A stretch of DNA of 64,000 bases from Veillonella parvula (GCF_902810435.1 NZ_LR778174.1:372001-436000); one strand, 5' to 3'; positions 18,942-27,944 are shown, counted from the stretch's first letter. Notes: a model not told the origin generated them from the sequence alone. Numbers and translations are program-made.

Positions 18942-19754
18942 ATGAATTGGAAAAAGATGATGGCCGTTGGCCTTGCAGCCGTGTCTATGATGGCATTTGT
19001 AACAGGTTGTGGTGGTGACGCTAAAAAAGCTAATACAGAATTGCCTAAGAAAGTTGTTATCGGTTTAGATGATAGTTTCCCTCCAATGGGCTTTAAAGAT
19101 GAAAAAGGAGAAATCGTTGGCTTTGATATCGACATGGCTAAAGAAGCAGCTAAACGTGCTGGCATGGATGTAGAGTTCAAAGCTATCGACTGGTCTAGTA
19201 AAGAAGCGGAACTAAAATCTAAAAAAATTGATGCGTTGTGGAATGGCTTAACAGTTTCTCCTGAGCGGGAGAAAAATATTTTGTTCTCCAATACATATAT
19301 GAAGGATAAACAATATGTTATTGTTCGTAATGACGATGATTCCATTAAAGGAAAAGCCGATTTAGCTGGTAAGGTAGTAGGCGTGCAACAAGCTAGTACT
19401 GGTGAAGCAGCATTGCAAAACGACCCAAGCGGTAAGACGGTTAAAGAGACAAAATCCTATGCGGATTTTGTAAGTGCCTTCATGGATCTTGGTATTGGTC
19501 GTGTTGATGCGGTTATTGCTGATGGTGTAATCGCTCGTTATCTTATGACAAAAGAACCTGGTAAATATAAAATCGTAGAAGGTACTGACTACGGCGTTGA
19601 TAATTTCGCTGTTGGCTTCCGCAAAGATGATACTGCTTTGCGTGACAAAATTAATGGTATCTTAGCTGAAATGAAAAAAGACGGTACTGCTGATAAAATT
19701 GCTGAGAAATGGTTAGGCTCAGGCGCAGACTTAGATAAGAGCGATGCTAAATAG
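18942..19754 (+). CDS. Amino-acid ABC transporter substrate-binding lipoprotein
   Basis: The 270-residue product is a family 3 solute-binding protein. A lipoprotein signal peptide ends at Cys23 (FVTGCGG). The binding-protein signature follows: GLDDSFPPMGFKDEKGEIVGFDIDM near 45-68, then IDALWNGLTVSPEREKNILFS. GVQQASTGEAAL and a closing GTADKIAEKWLG are also typical. It delivers a polar amino acid, possibly glutamine, cystine or arginine, to the permease and ATPase that follow; the substrate cannot be fixed from sequence. A good promoter (18830-18858) and GGAGG lie upstream. A hairpin at 19824-19856 separates it from the permease gene and probably keeps this protein in excess over the membrane parts. 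Confidence 0.93.
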   Translation: MNWKKMMAVGLAAVSMMAFVTGCGGDAKKANTELPKKVVIGLDDSFPPMGFKDEKGEIVGFDIDMAKEAAKRAGMDVEFKAIDWSSKEAELKSKKIDALWNGLTVSPEREKNILFSNTYMKDKQYVIVRNDDDSIKGKADLAGKVVGVQQASTGEAALQNDPSGKTVKETKSYADFVSAFMDLGIGRVDAVIADGVIARYLMTKEPGKYKIVEGTDYGVDNFAVGFRKDDTALRDKINGILAEMKKDGTADKIAEKWLGSGADLDKSDAK

Positions 19755-19823
19755 TACAATTCGTGATATACTAATAGTACTATGGTCAGTAGGTACAACT
19801 GATAATTAAAGAACGAAATGTAC

Positions 19824-19856
19824 ACTAGAGAAGCGGCCAGATGGCCCTTCTCTAGT
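19824..19856 (+). terminator. Attenuator hairpin between binding-protein and permease genes
   Basis: ACTAGAGAAG...GGCCA pairs with TGGCC...CTTCTCTAGT (15 bp, one bulged C, three-base loop AGA or less). It is followed by CGTGTTTTG, not a long T-run, so it may only reduce read-through or protect the upstream mRNA 3' end. Confidence 0.7.
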
Positions 19857-19877
19857 CGTGTTTTGAAGGAGTCTTTC

Positions 19878-20534
19878 ATGTTAGATTATTTATTGCAGAT
19901 TATCCCAACCATCGCTGATGGTTTAAAGGTAACCGTATCGCTATTCTGTATTGTATGGATTTTATCTATTCCTGGTGGCATTTTAATGGCTATGTTACGC
20001 CTATCTAAATTGCCTTTAGTAGATAAGTTTGTTGATGCTTTCGTGTATTTGATGCGGGGCACACCGTTGATGCTACAAATTTTATTCGTCTATTATGCAT
20101 TGCCAATCATTACAGACGGTGCCATTCAGATGGATGATGCGACGGCAGCAGTTCTTACCTTCGTATTAAACTACGCAGCTTATTTATGTGAAATTTTCCG
20201 CGGTGGTATTCAATCCATCTCTCGTGGTCAATACGAAGGGGCAAAGGTTCTTGGCTTTACCTATGCACAAACTATGCGTAAGATCATCTTGCCACAAATG
20301 TTTAAACGTGTATTGCCTCCTCTTGCGAATGAGACGATTAACTTATTGAAAGATACATCTCTCGTGTATGTATTGGCGATGAATGATATCTTGCGTATTA
20401 CAAAATCTATCGTACAACGTGATTTTGATATTTCTGCATTCCTCGTGGCAGCATTATTCTACTTAATCTTTACCTTTATTTTAACGAATATCTTCAACTA
20501 CTTAGAACGAAGATTTGCTGTATACGAAGATTAA
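19878..20534 (+). CDS. Amino-acid ABC transporter permease
   Basis: The start at 19878 is chosen because AAGGAG (19866-19871) lies seven bases upstream; an earlier in-frame ATG at 19818 falls in the hairpin. The 218-residue permease has five or six membrane segments. It shows the HisM/GlnP family pattern: LLQIIPTIADGLKVTVSLF at the N-terminus, YLMRGTPLMLQILFVYYALP, and the EAA-type loop EGAKVLGFTYAQTMRKIILPQ that docks the ATPase. It works with the flanking lipoprotein and ATP-binding protein to import a polar amino acid. The next gene starts 150 bases on; that gap holds an imperfect 28-base tandem repeat. Confidence 0.92.
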   Translation: MLDYLLQIIPTIADGLKVTVSLFCIVWILSIPGGILMAMLRLSKLPLVDKFVDAFVYLMRGTPLMLQILFVYYALPIITDGAIQMDDATAAVLTFVLNYAAYLCEIFRGGIQSISRGQYEGAKVLGFTYAQTMRKIILPQMFKRVLPPLANETINLLKDTSLVYVLAMNDILRITKSIVQRDFDISAFLVAALFYLIFTFILTNIFNYLERRFAVYED

Positions 20535-20577
20535 TCTAATTCTATGGTAGTTTGTCATATGTAATGATGTAGCTAGT

Positions 20578-20649
20578 TTTATAGGTGAGATACTTTTATT
20601 TGATGTCTATAGATGCGATTTTATAGATGAGATATCTTTACTTGAGGCG
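20578..20649 (+). repeat. Imperfect tandem repeat between permease and ATPase genes
   Basis: TTTATAGGTGAGATACTTTT (from about 20578) recurs as TTTATAGATGAGATATCTTT (from about 20621), with similar flanks (TTGATG / TTGAGG). The copies are about 43 bases apart. It may be a small duplication in a non-coding spacer; function unknown. Confidence 0.45.
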
Positions 20650-20687
20650 CTAGTTATATACTTAATATGACGATGTAAGAGGTACTT

Positions 20688-21443
20688 ATGACATTTGTAA
20701 ATATGGAGCGTATTGAAAAACGCTTTAATAATCAAACCGTATTGCGCGATGTGTCGCTCAAAATGAATAGAGGAGAAATTGTTTCTATTATCGGACCTTC
20801 TGGTTCTGGTAAATCCACGTTTTTGCGCTGCTTAGGTCAGTTAGAAACGATTGATGGAGGCTCTATTACCGTTGATGGTACGATTCTTGCTAGTACTGAA
20901 AATGGGGTTGTAAAATACGCTTCTCCTCAAACTCAGCATGAATTATTGCTCCGCATGGGTATGGTATTCCAATCTTTCAATTTGTTCCCGCATATGACGG
21001 TATTAGATAATATTATGATTGCTCCACGTATGGTAAAAGGTATGAAAGATGACGAAATCTCACCGATTGCAGAGCAATTACTCAATAAAGTAGGATTATG
21101 GGAAAAACGAGATATGTATCCATCTCGCTTGTCTGGCGGTCAGCAACAGCGTGTAGCTATTGCCCGTGCGCTAGCGATGAATCCAGAAATTATGCTCTTT
21201 GATGAACCCACATCTGCTCTTGATCCTGAGCTTACTGGTGAGGTTCTTAAGACAATCAAACAATTAGCGGACGATCACATGACGATGATTATCGTAACTC
21301 ATGAAATGAACTTTGCTCGTGAAGTATCGGATCGTGTTATCTTTATGGCTGATGGTGTTATTCAAGAAGAAGGAACACCAGAACAAATTTTTAGTCATCC
21401 GCAGAACGAAAGAACGAAAGCGTTCTTGGATAATATGTTATAG
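20688..21443 (+). CDS. Amino-acid ABC transporter ATP-binding protein
   Basis: The 251-residue protein is a GlnQ/HisP-type ATPase. Walker A is GPSGSGKST (near 36-44), the Q-loop is [17 protein letters not shown], the signature is [19 protein letters not shown], and Walker B is [14 protein letters not shown], followed by [14 protein letters not shown]. There is a family-atypical insertion of about 15 residues after the first strand pair ([19 protein letters not shown]). It energises the permease encoded just upstream. GAGGTACTT precedes the start weakly. The following exported-protein gene starts 8 bases after the stop, so it belongs to the same operon. Confidence 0.95.
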   Translation: MTFVNMERIEKRFNNQTVLRDVSLKMNRGEIVSIIGPSGSGKSTFLRCLGQLETIDGGSITVDGTILASTENGVVKYASPQTQHELLLRMGMVFQSFNLFPHMTVLDNIMIAPRMVKGMKDDEISPIAEQLLNKVGLWEKRDMYPSRLSGGQQQRVAIARALAMNPEIMLFDEPTSALDPELTGEVLKTIKQLADDHMTMIIVTHEMNFAREVSDRVIFMADGVIQEEGTPEQIFSHPQNERTKAFLDNML

Positions 21444-21451
21444 GAGGTTCT

Positions 21452-22723
21452 ATGAAGTTACGTTTATTTGCGGCAACCTTAGCTGTTATGGCTTTGGGAA
21501 CGACTTCTATTATGGCAGAAGATTTACAGAAGACGCCTGATACACCTTTATCTATTGTGGAATCTCAGAAGGATTCCGCATCTATTTTGCCAGAACAATA
21601 CAAATCCTATGCTACTAAGATGAACACGGTGGTGAAGGATTACAAAAATGGTTATATGTTCTCGATTCCTTGGCGTGTAGCTGATGGCGTTATGTTAGAT
21701 ATGGATGTGCGTAGTGAAAGTGAACATATTCAAGGGTATTCCTTCAATTTAGCGGGCCCTACGCAAGAGGATTCCTATACAGTATCTTTTACTAAGCGCA
21801 ATAATACACCACAAGAAGGAATATCTCAAAAAGAATGGAATACGACTTGGTATGGTGTACCTATTAAGGGCATGTCTAATGAGGAGTATTTAAATATCTG
21901 GCGCCAACATAGCAATAACTTTGAGCATAATGATATTGTTGGTGGGTTCTTTGCTAAGAAAGGTGCAGTTTCCGCACGCTGGGATAAGAGTACACCAAAA
22001 TCTTATGCAGATATGACATCTACAGAGCCGGTTCAGTCTGTATTTGAAGCAGAATTTATCATGGAGAAAGATCCAACTCATCGGTACAATTTGTCTAGTA
22101 CGTATGCACCTGTTCGTGCAGAGTTTATGGAGCTAGGTTTGATGGAGCATACAATTCCATCCTTTGAATTGATCAATAAGCGCGGTTCTAATGCTATTAA
22201 AGGGGTAAAAAAAATATTAACCGGCACAAGCGATATCAGTGTTGCAGAAGGTATCAAATTTACCTATCCAAAAGGTTTCACCCGTCTTAATGAAAAGGGT
22301 AAGATTGCTTTCACTAAACATAATATACGCCTCGACATTGAGTCTTTTACAATCCCAGTACAAGCTGTCAGCTCCGGTATGCCGACAATGATGGGCAAGC
22401 AAATGCTTGGTGACTATTATCTTAAACAATTGGTTGATGTGAACAAGGCCACGATTACTCGTTATGAAACGCATATCATTGACGGTAATGTAATGTTCTA
22501 TTTGGCGGGCCATATGAAAAATCCAAATACGTCTGATACAGCTGTAGCGGAACCAGTATCCTTTGGCGCAACAATTATTCTTGGCAATGAAGGTAATGTA
22601 GCAGTAGCTCGAATGATTGGTCCATCCGGTAGTAATCTTGCTACTCAGGAACTTATAGATGTATTAGATGGTTTTAGATTGACTACTACACTTAATACAA
22701 ACCAATCGTCTCAGGTTCTTTAA
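21452..22723 (+). CDS. Exported protein of unknown function in the ABC operon
   Basis: The 423-residue product has a clean Sec signal peptide (MKLRLFAATLAVMALGTTSIMA-ED, cleavage near 22) and no other membrane segment. It is therefore periplasmic or secreted. AGGAGG precedes its ATG, 8 bases after the ATPase stop, which ties it to the amino-acid importer. The mature part has two halves with similar openings, each with a KY/FTYPKG-like strand (GYMFSIPWRVADGV near 65; EGIKFTYPKGFTRL near 270). This suggests an internal duplication of a beta-rich domain. I do not recognise a family. A role in presenting or processing the imported substrate is possible but unsupported. Confidence 0.75.
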   Translation: MKLRLFAATLAVMALGTTSIMAEDLQKTPDTPLSIVESQKDSASILPEQYKSYATKMNTVVKDYKNGYMFSIPWRVADGVMLDMDVRSESEHIQGYSFNLAGPTQEDSYTVSFTKRNNTPQEGISQKEWNTTWYGVPIKGMSNEEYLNIWRQHSNNFEHNDIVGGFFAKKGAVSARWDKSTPKSYADMTSTEPVQSVFEAEFIMEKDPTHRYNLSSTYAPVRAEFMELGLMEHTIPSFELINKRGSNAIKGVKKILTGTSDISVAEGIKFTYPKGFTRLNEKGKIAFTKHNIRLDIESFTIPVQAVSSGMPTMMGKQMLGDYYLKQLVDVNKATITRYETHIIDGNVMFYLAGHMKNPNTSDTAVAEPVSFGATIILGNEGNVAVARMIGPSGSNLATQELIDVLDGFRLTTTLNTNQSSQVL

Positions 22724-22767
22724 TATACGCATAATATTCTTTTATTTGTATAATTCTGTACGATTTG

Positions 22768-22776
22768 TGCTATAAT
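22768..22776 (+). promoter_or_regulatory. Extended -10 promoter of the UspA gene
   Basis: TGCTATAAT is a perfect extended -10. The leader of about 110 bases contains two small hairpins: CCTC/GAGG near 22787-22802 and ATCCC/GGGAT near 22857-22871. Confidence 0.6.
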
Positions 22777-22892
22777 GTAATAAATCCTCAGAAAAAAGAG
22801 GAGTTTTCCTTGATGGTCTAGAATATATTAGTATAGGCTAAACGATATTTGATCATATCCCCTTTGAGGGATTAGGAATAGGAGGGGTTATT

Positions 22893-23339
22893 ATGGTTAC
22901 CTACAAAACTATTGTCGTACCTACTGATGGTTCTGAAAATGCTAAACGTGCGTTGGAACATGCTCTCGCTGTAGCGGATCGCAACCAAGCTGAATTGATT
23001 GTTGTTCACGTTGCAAATATTGTGTCTGCTATTTCCAATTTTGATCAAACACCAATTTCTGGTGGATATGTATCTGAGCAAATTGCTGAGGATATGGAAG
23101 AAACTGGTAAGGAAATTCTTAATGATGTAGTGAAAGAAATTCCTGCAGGCGTAAAAGTTAAAAGCGTATTTGAAGTTGGCTCCCCTGGACCTGCACTACT
23201 TGCAGTGGCAAAAAAATATAATGCTGATCTCATCGTAATGGGTAGCCGTGGTCTTGGCCCTTTGAAAGGCTTATTCATGGGTAGCGTAAGTAGCTATGTA
23301 ACTAGCCACTCCACTTGCCCTGTATTAATCATTAAATAA
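22893..23339 (+). CDS. Universal stress protein (UspA family)
   Basis: The 148-residue single-domain protein has the Usp fold: KTIVVPTDGSENAKRALEHAL at the start, and the ATP-binding signature GSRGLGPLKGLFMGSVSSYV (Gx2Gx9GS type) near the end, followed by CPVLIIK. ATP-binding Usp proteins act in stress survival, often under energy limitation or redox stress, in the cytoplasm. AGGAGGGG lies before the ATG. It is a single-gene unit with an extended -10 promoter and a strong terminator. Confidence 0.95.
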   Translation: MVTYKTIVVPTDGSENAKRALEHALAVADRNQAELIVVHVANIVSAISNFDQTPISGGYVSEQIAEDMEETGKEILNDVVKEIPAGVKVKSVFEVGSPGPALLAVAKKYNADLIVMGSRGLGPLKGLFMGSVSSYVTSHSTCPVLIIK

Positions 23340-23363
23340 TTTATATCTTATATAGATATGATA

Positions 23364-23399
23364 AAAAAAGAGACTTTGGTTTCTCAAAGTCTCTTTTTT
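23364..23399 (+). terminator. Terminator after uspA
   Basis: AAAAAAGAGACTTTG pairs with CAAAGTCTCTTTTTT, a perfect 15-bp stem with a 6-base loop. Confidence 0.92.
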
Positions 23400-23524
23400 A
23401 TGTTAAAAATGATATAATGTCTATATGTGTGCCATACATATTGGTGTTATACGTTAAGACGTATCGATTAGTGACATAGAAGAGCTACAAAAAAGAATGG
23501 ATAGGATTAAAAAAGGGGGATTAT

Positions 23525-23815
23525 ATGACCGACAAACAAGAATCATTGCTGAAGCTAGCAGAACTGTTTAAAATCTTGGGTGATCCTACACGCCTTAAAA
23601 TAGTAGAGCTATTACTAGAAAATGAAATGTGTGTTAATCACATTGCAGAAACCATGGAGATGGGACAATCTGCTATTTCTCATCAATTGCGTGTATTGCG
23701 CCAAGCACGTCTTGTTACATATCGTAAAGATGGGAAAACAGCATATTATTCTCTAAACGATGATCATGTTGAATGTTTAGTTCGCATGGGGATGGAACAC
23801 GTAGCTCATCAATAA
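23525..23815 (+). CDS. ArsR/SmtB-family metal sensor with CzrA-type site
   Basis: The 96-residue winged-helix repressor has the ArsR DNA-recognition helix in GQSAISHQLRVLRQARLVTYRKDGK. The last helix carries Asp79-x-His81-x10-His92-x2-His95. This spacing is the same as the zinc/cobalt alpha-5 site of CzrA and SmtB (Asp84, His86, His97, His100 in CzrA). The typical helix-3 Cys of cadmium sensors is reduced to Cys36 alone (EMCVNHI). It is thus expected to be a zinc or cobalt-responsive repressor. Its targets are not evident; the next gene is an EamA permease with its own upstream gap, so autoregulation or a distant efflux gene is likely. AAAAAGGGGG precedes the ATG. Confidence 0.9.
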   Translation: MTDKQESLLKLAELFKILGDPTRLKIVELLLENEMCVNHIAETMEMGQSAISHQLRVLRQARLVTYRKDGKTAYYSLNDDHVECLVRMGMEHVAHQ

Positions 23816-23922
23816 TTTAAATTTTTTATAATGAACACATTTCGTCCTACTTAGGATGAATTGTGTTTTTATATTTTATATATTTTATTTGAGTTGTATT
23901 TGATTATGGAGAAGTATATAAA

Positions 23923-24810
23923 GTGAATCTGTTAATGAAAAATATAGGAATATTAGTGGTGTTTTTAGCTACTGTATTCTTATCAACAAAATCTATATGG
24001 GCAAAACTAATTTATTTAGATTCACTGAGCCCTTTGAATGTTCTTGTGTGTAGGGCTGTTTTATCATTACCTTTTTTTCTTATACCAATGATTCGCTTTG
24101 ATTGGAATAGCGTGAATAAAAGTAAGGTTTTTAAATACTCATTTTTGGGGGCTATTCTTTATGTATCTTCATCTATAACGGACTTCATAGGATTATTATA
24201 TATATCTGCCTCATTAGAACGTGCTGTTCTATTTACATTTCCAATTTACGTTTTTCTGTTATCATCAGATTTATCACGCATTACATTTTCAAAAGTAGTT
24301 TTAATTGTATCTACTGTGCTAGGATTAGCAATTATGTTTAATCCTACCGTTGATAACCACCTTACAGATACTTTAATAGGCATTTCACTAGTCTTGCTTT
24401 CTGCAATCTTTTGGGCGTTGTTTATTATTTATAGTAAGAGGGCTGTTTCGAATATTAGTTCTACTATTTTTACCAGTACTTATATGTGTATAACTACAGT
24501 ACTTTTACTTCTCGGCTTTATAATTGATAGCAAAAATTTTACTACATTTTCAACACTCCAAACGCATACTATGATTTATTTAGTATTTTTGGCCATTTTT
24601 TGTTCTATCATTCCTTCATACTTGATGTCTTTTGGTCTTAAAAGAATTAATGCATCTCTTGCAGCCGTTATTAGTGCAATGGGACCAATAGTTACTTTAG
24701 CTTTAGATGTAGTTATTCTTAATCATAATTTAGCCTTGAATGAAATTATTGGTGCTATAATTGTTACAGCTTGTGTAACTTGTTTAACAAGGCTAAATGC
24801 TAAGGCATAA
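23923..24810 (+). CDS. EamA/DMT-family transporter
   Basis: The 295-residue protein has about ten hydrophobic segments in two EamA repeats, the second beginning near SLVLLSAIFWALFIIYSKRAV. It is a drug/metabolite-superfamily permease of unknown substrate. The start is GTG at 23923 with GGAG eleven bases upstream; ATG at 23935 is an alternative. Coding sequence is AT-rich compared with neighbours such as uspA. A strong terminator shared with the convergent AEC-family gene follows. Confidence 0.85.
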   Translation: MNLLMKNIGILVVFLATVFLSTKSIWAKLIYLDSLSPLNVLVCRAVLSLPFFLIPMIRFDWNSVNKSKVFKYSFLGAILYVSSSITDFIGLLYISASLERAVLFTFPIYVFLLSSDLSRITFSKVVLIVSTVLGLAIMFNPTVDNHLTDTLIGISLVLLSAIFWALFIIYSKRAVSNISSTIFTSTYMCITTVLLLLGFIIDSKNFTTFSTLQTHTMIYLVFLAIFCSIIPSYLMSFGLKRINASLAAVISAMGPIVTLALDVVILNHNLALNEIIGAIIVTACVTCLTRLNAKA

Positions 24811-24848
24811 AAAATCACTCATAGTCATATGGCTATGAGTGATTTTTT
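24809..24848. terminator. Bidirectional terminator between EamA and AEC transporter genes
   Basis: AAAAAATCACTCATAG (24809-24824) pairs perfectly with CTATGAGTGATTTTTT (24833-24848), loop of 8 bases. A-run and T-run on both sides let it serve the two convergent genes. Confidence 0.9.
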
Positions 24849-24867
24849 ATAACTATGATTTTTTATT

Positions 24868-25860
24868 TTAATATAATGGGAATAGATAATAGGCTATAGT
24901 AATAAACAGTGGCATTGTTATAGCGGATAAAATAGTTGTGCCCATTACGATTTGTGTAGCATATTCTGGATTATTCTTCATTTCAATAGCAATAAGAGAC
25001 ATATTGATAGCGGTAGGTACGCTGTAGGTTATGATGATAGTTTGCGCCGCTATTGGATGCATAGGTCCATAGAACATAATGAATAATATAGTAATACCAG
25101 CTGCTAGGAGTGGACTCACAACGAGCCGTAATGTGGTAGCAAGCATGACATCCATCTTAAAGAAGTTTAGCGGTGTTCTATTAATTTGAACACCCAAGGC
25201 AATCATAGCGACGCCAACGAAGGCATTGGCAAATATATTGAGCGGTGCAAAGAAGAAGAGACCGTGTAAATCGAAAGGGAGTAGGTGGCAAAGTAGTGCC
25301 AGTGGGATGGCATATACCATAGGCATGTGGAATACGACTTTTAGTGCATCCCGAGGGGTTAATCGTCCTGCTCCCGCTTGGTAGAAACCGTAGGTATTAC
25401 TGCTAATAGTTTGTATGATCATGATAGATACAACACTCACTAAACCTAGATTAGCATAGGGGGTAGCACCATCGATGACATATGGAATGTTAGTAAATAC
25501 AAAGATAGCAAGGGCGACACCCATATTCCCAACGTTATTAAACATAACGCAGTTTTTTAAGGTTGCAATCTTAGCCACATCATATCCTTGTATCTTACCT
25601 ACCACATCTGAAAGGATGGAGTTTAGTATGAGTACACAGAGCGCACAGAATACAATCTCCAAAGTACCTGAGTTAAGTTTAGCTTCATACATCGCTCGAA
25701 ATATAAAGGTAGGTAACAATATATAAAAGTTTAGTTTACTCAGCGTATATAGATCGAGTTTAAATTTTCTATCTAATATAAATCCCACGCCTATAAGTAC
25801 TAAGATAGGGACCATAGAATTCATAAAAATATGGCCTACTAATTCGAATAGATTCATCAT
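24868..25860 (-). CDS. AEC-family permease (auxin efflux carrier type)
   Basis: The 330-residue membrane protein has about ten hydrophobic segments in the AEC arrangement. It begins with NSMVPILVLIGVGFILDRKF and ends with the family's C-terminal pair IMGTTILSAITMPLFITIAYYL-like helices. The central part has the typical polar break VMFNNVGNMGVALAIF (Asn-rich). AEC proteins transport small carboxylates such as malate or malonate; for a lactate-fermenting organism a dicarboxylate role is plausible, but no substrate motif is visible. AGGTGAG abuts the first ATG, so the second ATG at 25857 may be used. It is convergent with the EamA gene. Confidence 0.88.
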   Translation of the reverse strand: MMNLFELVGHIFMNSMVPILVLIGVGFILDRKFKLDLYTLSKLNFYILLPTFIFRAMYEAKLNSGTLEIVFCALCVLILNSILSDVVGKIQGYDVAKIATLKNCVMFNNVGNMGVALAIFVFTNIPYVIDGATPYANLGLVSVVSIMIIQTISSNTYGFYQAGAGRLTPRDALKVVFHMPMVYAIPLALLCHLLPFDLHGLFFFAPLNIFANAFVGVAMIALGVQINRTPLNFFKMDVMLATTLRLVVSPLLAAGITILFIMFYGPMHPIAAQTIIITYSVPTAINMSLIAIEMKNNPEYATQIVMGTTILSAITMPLFITIAYYLFPLY

Positions 25861-26248
25861 CTCACCTAGAGTTTTTCTTTAATATATTAGTTAATATATA
25901 AGGCATAATTTTAGTTTATCGTATAACTATATGTAGTAAATATACAGTTGTTTTATATAAGCTGTAAGTGAATAAGTTTTCTAAAATATTTTTATCCTTT
26001 ATAGTATTATCATACCATAGTATCTATTGTTTGGGGCTTAAAAATTTATTGATTATTATTACTTATCATAATCATCAGAAATATCTATGTAGAATGTGAT
26101 TTTAGTATACGATTTCAATCATTGATTTATAGTATAATATGTATATGTTGTATATGTTGTATATTTCAGTTTGTTAGTACGCGAAGTGTCTCTAGGTATT
26201 ACCATGGCGTTTACAGTATGGCGTTTTAAGGGATGCACAGGAGGAATT
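25861..26248. promoter_or_regulatory. Divergent intergenic region with modA promoter and TATATGTTG repeats
   Basis: About 390 bases without a gene. TATAAT (26133-26138) is the likely -10 of modA. It is followed at the predicted start site by GTATATGTT repeated in tandem (about 26141-26164), which could be an operator for a molybdate-responsive repressor. The remaining 85-base leader ends in AGGAGG before modA. No known Moco riboswitch core could be matched. Confidence 0.45.
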
Positions 26249-27037
26249 ATGAAACGAATTTTATTAGTATTAATAAGCGTTTTCATGCTTGCTTTTTTAG
26301 TAGGTTGTGGTAATGATGCAAGTAAACCAACTGAGTCAGCTAAACCAAGTACATCTGAAAAGATTACTGTACAAGCTGCAGCAAGCCTTAAAGGTGCTCT
26401 TACAGAATTGGCTGATGCTTACAAAAAAAGCCATAACTTAGCGGATGATCAAATCGCTATTAACTTCGCTGGTTCTGGTACATTACGTCAACAAATCGAA
26501 CAAGGTGCACCAGCTAGTTTATTTATTTCTGCTGACGAGAAAAATATGAAAATGTTACAAGAAAAAGATTTGGTAACTGATGTAAAACCATTCGTAACTA
26601 ATGAACTCGTTCTCGTAGTTCCAAAAGGTCAACCTAAGGTTGAGCTAAATCAAATCGCTACAGTAAAGCGTATCGTATTGGGCAATCCTGAAACAGTACC
26701 AGCTGGTAACTATGGTAAACAAGTATTAACAAAACTAGGCGTTTGGGAACAGGTAGAACCTAATGTAGTATACGCTAAAGATGTAAAAGCTGTAACAGCT
26801 TCCATTAGCCAAGGTGCTGGAGATGCTGGTTTCATCTATAAAACTGATGCTATCGCAGCGGGCGATGCAGTTGAAATCTCTGCAGTAACACCGGCTGATT
26901 CCCATGATCCAGTTATCTATCCAATTGGTATTATTAAAAAATATGACAACGCATTGGCAAAAGACTTCTACCAATACGTAATGAGCCCAGAAGGCCAAAA
27001 AGTATTAGAAAAATACGGTTTCTCTACTTCTAAATAA
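26249..27037 (+). CDS. modA: Molybdate ABC transporter substrate-binding lipoprotein ModA
   Basis: The start at 26249 follows AGGAGG; longer in-frame starts upstream lack one. The 262-residue product has a lipoprotein signal ending at Cys20 (LVGCGN). It shows the ModA pattern VQAAASLKGALTELADAY, INFAGSGTLRQQIEQGAP and LFISADEKNMKML. Further matches are PETVPAGNYGKQVL and GAGDAGFIYKTDA, which line the oxyanion pocket. It captures molybdate (or tungstate) for ModBC. A strong hairpin at 27042-27070 directly after the stop probably limits modBC transcription. Molybdate is needed for the Mo hydroxylase whose maturation genes start the window. Confidence 0.95.
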   Translation: MKRILLVLISVFMLAFLVGCGNDASKPTESAKPSTSEKITVQAAASLKGALTELADAYKKSHNLADDQIAINFAGSGTLRQQIEQGAPASLFISADEKNMKMLQEKDLVTDVKPFVTNELVLVVPKGQPKVELNQIATVKRIVLGNPETVPAGNYGKQVLTKLGVWEQVEPNVVYAKDVKAVTASISQGAGDAGFIYKTDAIAAGDAVEISAVTPADSHDPVIYPIGIIKKYDNALAKDFYQYVMSPEGQKVLEKYGFSTSK

Positions 27038-27041
27038 GAGT

Positions 27042-27070
27042 AAAGCGCTAGCTTTCAGGGCTAGCGCTTT
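27042..27070 (+). terminator. Hairpin between modA and modB
   Basis: AAAGCGCTAGC pairs perfectly with GCTAGCGCTTT (11 bp, loop TTTCAGG), starting four bases after the modA stop, then CTTATG. It would favour modA over modBC expression. Confidence 0.82.
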
Positions 27071-27275
27071 CTTATGATACAATAGAGATATTATTGATAT
27101 TACTAATCTTATGATTGCTCACTGTATGCTTTTCTTTTACTCATTTGTAGTGATGAGTGCTTAATAATCTAACATATGATATGATTTTGGGCATATAATT
27201 TGTTTGAAAAGTATTTTTGAATTAATGGATATAACACATACTTTAGAGTTGTTGTGTATAGAAAGGGGGCGTGAC

Positions 27276-27944
27276 ATGAGTCCATTATGGCTGTCGCTAT
27301 GGGTGGCAAGTATAGCTCTTATTATAGTTATTTTAAGTGGCTTAGCGACTTGTTACTGGATGAACCGTTGCAAGTGGGGTGGTATTGCCATTCTTGATGC
27401 ACTTATTACCTTGCCACTTGTACTGCCTCCGGTAGTTGTTGGTTTTGCGTTACTTATGGTATTTACTCCAGGTTATGCGTTTGGTGCTTGGCTTGAAGCT
27501 CATGGTATGAGTGTTGTTTTTGCTGCATCCGGTGCCGTGATAGCCTCCTCTGTAATTGCATTTCCGCTGTTTTATCAAACGGTGCGTTCAGCATTGCAAT
27601 CCGTCGATCATAATATGGAGGACGTAGCGCGTACATTAGGTGCTTCAGAGTTACGTATCTTTTTTACTATCTCCGTACCACTCGCTTGGAAAGGCATTTT
27701 GACGGGCAGTATCTTAGCCTTCTGTCGTGCTATGGGCGAGTTCGGTGCTACCATTTTGATTGCAGGCAATATTCCAAAGGTAACGCGCACCATGCCACTT
27801 GCTATCTACTCTTACGTAGAGGCAGGGCAGTACATGGATGCTTTTGAATTAGTTATCTATATTTGTGTGCTCACATTGGCATTGTTGAGTGGAATTCACT
27901 TCATCACAAAGGGGTCCTTGTTCCATCACATTGATAATAATTAG
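27276..27944 (+). CDS. modB: Molybdate ABC transporter permease ModB
   Basis: The start at 27276 has AGGGGG just upstream; a longer frame from 27204 does not. The 222-residue protein has five membrane segments and typical ModB stretches. These are LITLPLVLPPVVVGFALLM near 42-60, and the EAA loop VARTLGASELRIFFTISVPLAWKGILTG which contacts ModC. FCRAMGEFGATILIAGNIP follows. It forms the translocation pore of the molybdate importer. The modC start lies 8 bases after its stop, so the two are co-translated. Confidence 0.95.
   Translation: MSPLWLSLWVASIALIIVILSGLATCYWMNRCKWGGIAILDALITLPLVLPPVVVGFALLMVFTPGYAFGAWLEAHGMSVVFAASGAVIASSVIAFPLFYQTVRSALQSVDHNMEDVARTLGASELRIFFTISVPLAWKGILTGSILAFCRAMGEFGATILIAGNIPKVTRTMPLAIYSYVEAGQYMDAFELVIYICVLTLALLSGIHFITKGSLFHHIDNN

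Noticed and set aside
26146-26248. Moco riboswitch upstream of modA
   Set aside because: The leader is too short and the conserved Moco core sequences were not found.
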